43,140 nucleotides of DNA from JBGVMW01 sp045125095 (GTDB taxonomy: Bacteria > Bacillota > Clostridia > Lachnospirales > Lachnospiraceae): the NCBI GenBank assembly GCA_045125095.1, contig JBGVMW010000204.1, positions 1 to 43,140 on the forward strand. Reading direction: 5' to 3'. Made by a program: the position numbers and the translations under genes. A model generated the notes under the pieces. The model worked only from the letters and a program-made list of their open reading frames with translations, did no database searches and had not been told where the DNA came from. Position 1 is the stretch's first letter. Each line of letters starts with the position of its first letter. Of this stretch, positions 40,895 through 43,140 are shown one piece after another.

Positions 40895-41575
40895 ATGGCA
40901 GTTAGAATAGGACATGCATCAATAGATGAGAATAACAAGGCTACAGGTGGTAAAATTGGTGACCAGACTGGCAAAGAAATATGCATCCGCACATGGTACA
41001 ACAAAGGTTGGGACTATTACATCGAATGTACAGATGCTGAACTTGCAGAAAAGGCTGCAACAATCATGGAACAGGTATGCTCTGACAAGAACTTCGGATA
41101 TGACCAGAATCAGCGTCTGACAGGCTATAATGCTATTGTGAAAAATGGCAAAAAGGTCAAAGGTGCAAAAGGCGAATTTGATTGCTCGTCATTAGTGGCT
41201 GCGTGTTACAAGCTTGCTGGACTGGATGTTTCGCAGTCATGCACAACAAGAAATCTCCGTAAAGCATTGCTTGCAACAGGCAAATTCAAAGCATATTCAA
41301 GCACAGAATACGCATGGTCAGAAGATTATGCAAAGCGTGGTGGTATCTATCTGAAAGAGGGCAGTCATGTTGTCATGGTTCTGGATGATGGCAAAAAGGC
41401 AGCAAAGAAAACAACACCTGCCAAAAGCAGCACATCTACATATACAGTTAAAAAGGGCGATACCTTGTCCGGAATTGCAAAGAAGCATAATACAACTGTC
41501 GCAAAGCTTACGGAATTAAATAAGATTAAGAATCCAAATCTGATATATCCGGGGCGGGTTCTCAAATTAAAATAG
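40895..41575 (+). CDS. Endolysin: cysteine peptidase/amidase plus LysM
   Basis: The 226-residue lysin has an NlpC/P60/CHAP-type catalytic domain with FDCSSLVAACY (C97) and a downstream histidine (SHVVMVLDD, H158). A linker (KKAAKKTTPAKSS) and a C-terminal LysM (182-226) follow. GAGGGGAAATAAT precedes ATG 40895. It is the last phage gene; its stop lies at the attR core. Confidence 0.9.
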   Translation: MAVRIGHASIDENNKATGGKIGDQTGKEICIRTWYNKGWDYYIECTDAELAEKAATIMEQVCSDKNFGYDQNQRLTGYNAIVKNGKKVKGAKGEFDCSSLVAACYKLAGLDVSQSCTTRNLRKALLATGKFKAYSSTEYAWSEDYAKRGGIYLKEGSHVVMVLDDGKKAAKKTTPAKSSTSTYTVKKGDTLSGIAKKHNTTVAKLTELNKIKNPNLIYPGRVLKLK

Positions 41576-41594
41576 TGTTACTAATTTGTTACTA
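41576..41594. repeat. attR core (19-bp direct repeat)
   Basis: Identical to 338-356. It directly follows the endolysin stop codon; host-like sequence begins after it. Confidence 0.8.
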
Positions 41595-41611
41595 AATGGG
41601 AGAGATTTTAA

Positions 41612-42244
41612 GGGATTTTAAGAGATTTCAAAATTGAACTTTCCAGCAAAATCAACGGTAATCGGGTCTATAATTTTAAGATTAGATATGATACAATTTT
41701 TGCAAGTGCATTTGACGATCTGGCAGATGAAGCAAAGGAATTGTATGACTTAAGTCCCACAGCCGTACAGCAAGCCTACCGAAAAGCCATCCTGGAAAGC
41801 ACCGATATGACTGGAAAGGTAGTAAAGAGCGAGGATGAGATTACAGAAGCAGGACGGAAGGCGATTGCTGAGAAGAAAGCGGAGGTGTTGGCTGGAAAGA
41901 GTGGTGCAGGTTCTGTGGATGATATATTCACAGCAGGAAAAAACGCTTTTGATAATTTTGATATTAATAATGCATATGTAAAACCTAAGCATTTATCAAC
42001 GACAGGTGGAAATGGACAAAAATTTATTGGAGCGAGTAAAACAGATGCCGAAAGTGTTTTGAAAGATGCACTATCAAATGGTAAAATAGTTTCAATATCA
42101 GATAATGGTTTAACAAAGGCAGGAAATGCAAGTTATGAAATTATAATTGATGCAGAAAAGACAGTCGGAACTAAAGGTGAAAATTTGGTAAAAATTGTAA
42201 TTTCAAGTGATGGTGGTATGTTAAGTGCATATCCAATAAAATAG
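41612..42244 (+). pseudogene. Orphan polymorphic-toxin C-terminus (host side)
   Basis: The frame is open from a TAA at 41609 to TAG/TAA at 42242-42244 (211 codons). It has no ATG near the start; the first usable start is TTG 41741. The N-terminal part (FDDLADEAKELYDLSPTAVQ; EITEAGRKAIAEKKAEVLAG) looks like a pre-toxin linker. The last ~90 residues (AYVKPKHLSTTGGNGQKF ... GGMLSAYPIK) resemble small nuclease toxin tails, most likely an RNase, from pattern only. It is probably an orphan toxin cassette beside the phage attachment site. Confidence 0.6.
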
Positions 42245-42260
42245 ATAGGAAGGAAAACAA

Positions 42261-42533
42261 ATGGACATATTAAACAAATTTTTGCAAGCAGAAGTAAATT
42301 CAAAAGAGTATTATGAGAGTATTACAAATTTCATTAAATTATATGAGATAAGAAAAGGTGAATTTGAAGGAAATGAGTATGTTATTATGAAGGTGGATAG
42401 AGATAATTTTATATTATTTCCCGAGTATGATGATGGGGAAGATGGAATACAAATTCCATTTTCATTATCAATTTATAAAAATAAATTGTTGGATGCAATT
42501 AATAACTATGCTCAAGAGAAAGGTATTATTTAA
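42261..42533 (+). CDS. Candidate immunity protein of the orphan toxin
   Basis: A 90-residue acidic protein (NSKEYYESITNFIKLYEIRKG; VIMKVDRDNFILFPEYDDGEDG) encoded 16 bases after the toxin frame, with AGGAAGGAAAACAA before ATG 42261. Position, size and acidity are those of immunity proteins. AT-rich, like the toxin part. No family recognised. Confidence 0.6.
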   Translation: MDILNKFLQAEVNSKEYYESITNFIKLYEIRKGEFEGNEYVIMKVDRDNFILFPEYDDGEDGIQIPFSLSIYKNKLLDAINNYAQEKGII

Positions 42534-42756
42534 GGACGCCACCACTAAAAAACTAACTACGGCCTGAATCCGTGAAACTCATTTATTCTTACTTCATGAT
42601 AACTCTTGAAAATTAAGGCTAAAATGAGCTTTAATTAGTTGATTTCATTTTCACCCAGTGGGTGAAGAAAAAAATGTGAATACCTCGCCTTTTTTTATTT
42701 ATTTCATACGCCTCATATAGTAAAATATAGGTATTAACTATACGAGGTGAATGACA

Positions 42757-43140
42757 ATGCAAAAGCTTATTATTGAATTCTCTGATGAACGTTTAATTAC
42801 TCCGAGTGGTCTGTCACTTGTTGGGCAGATGCTTGGGAAAAGCAATTTTATAAAAAAATGCAACAATATGAAAGTTGATGGTAAACGTTCTCAGAGCCAG
42901 ATTAAAAATGGCGATATCCTTCTTTCGTACATTGGTCTGCTCTGCCAGGGCAAAACCTCTTACGAGGATATTCGCGAAATGTCGGCTGACCCTGATTATT
43001 ACAAGCTTGCACTTGGGATTACAAGAACTATTCCGTCCGCTGAGACATTACGCCAGAGAATGGATGATATCGGTTCTTCTCTCAGAAAGGAAATCCTTGA
43101 TGCAAATGTTGAAATGTTCAACTCTTATAACATTAAGCCT
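42757..43140 (+). mobile_element. IS1380-type transposase, 5' part (cut by window end)
   Basis: The frame is open to the window end (128 codons). FSDERLITPSGLSLVGQML, SQIKNGDILLSYIGLLCQGK and YYKLALGITRTIPSAETLRQ (separate pieces) match IS1380-family transposases. ATG 42757 is seven bases from GAGGTG. Codon use is richer in C/T-ending codons than the prophage. Its left end may start near the CCTCGCC at 42683; a CCTCG/CGAGG inverted pair lies between 42683 and 42747. Confidence 0.75.

Overview
The window is an almost complete, apparently intact temperate phage of the contractile-tail (myovirus) type, integrated in the chromosome of a low-GC Gram-positive bacterium. AGGAGG-type ribosome binding sites, an AT-rich composition, a PBSX/Xkd-like tail module and the family make-up (DUF2800/DUF2815/DNA polymerase A/VapE/VRR-NUC/SNF2 replication block, SPP1-like portal with MuF protein, N4-gp56 capsid) point to a gut Clostridia/Lachnospiraceae host; the genus cannot be fixed from the sequence alone. 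A 19-bp direct repeat at 338-356 and 41576-41594 marks the probable attL and attR, giving a prophage of about 41.2 kb. Both flanks look like parts of a host polymorphic-toxin locus: an open fragment on the left, and an orphan toxin C-terminus with a candidate immunity gene on the right, followed by the start of an IS1380-type transposase that leaves the window.

Layout: 1-346 host fragment; 374-4140 leftward lysogeny block (tyrosine integrase, zinc-ribbon membrane protein, HsdR-N-like nuclease, ImmA-like protein, CI-like repressor); 4150-4301 divergent control region with five TTCGAA operators and a clear promoter on each side; 4302-7529 rightward early genes (Cro-like protein, an XRE protein, an NTG pentapeptide-repeat protein, small zinc proteins); 7529-15794 replication block (Cas4/RecB-like DUF2800, SSB-like DUF2815, family A polymerase, primase-VapE helicase, an iteron-like origin candidate, VRR-NUC, SNF2 helicase); 15784-19063 small accessory genes, a sigma-region-4-like late regulator and a strong promoter driving a 38-residue hydrophobic peptide; 19064-19466 a gene-free stretch packed with inverted repeats; 19467-25937 packaging and head genes, including a MuF protein with two extra C-terminal effector-like domains and a candidate immunity gene; 25997-26702 a DUF6275 gene and a Tad2-like (DUF2829) anti-Thoeris gene; 26776-26953 a terminator and a tRNA-Tyr-like gene; 27045-30558 scaffold, capsid and connector genes; 30561-39950 contractile tail and baseplate; 39644-40346 an invertible tail-fibre cassette; 40471-41575 holin and LysM endolysin.

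How it works together: CI, helped by an ImmA-like partner, holds lysogeny at the divergent control region. Induction gives early transcription of the replication block, then the ArpU/sigma-like regulator probably hands over to late genes. The prophage also appears to carry a cargo for conflict: a nuclease next to the integrase, a MuF-linked toxin/immunity pair, a Tad2-like decoy against Thoeris immunity, a possible type I toxin, and a two-state host-range switch at the tail fibre. The least expected observations are the in-frame invertible fibre C-terminus with no recognisable invertase, the double-domain MuF toxin, the tRNA with a pyrimidine at position 37, and a 225-bp inverted-repeat-bounded non-coding block in the early region.
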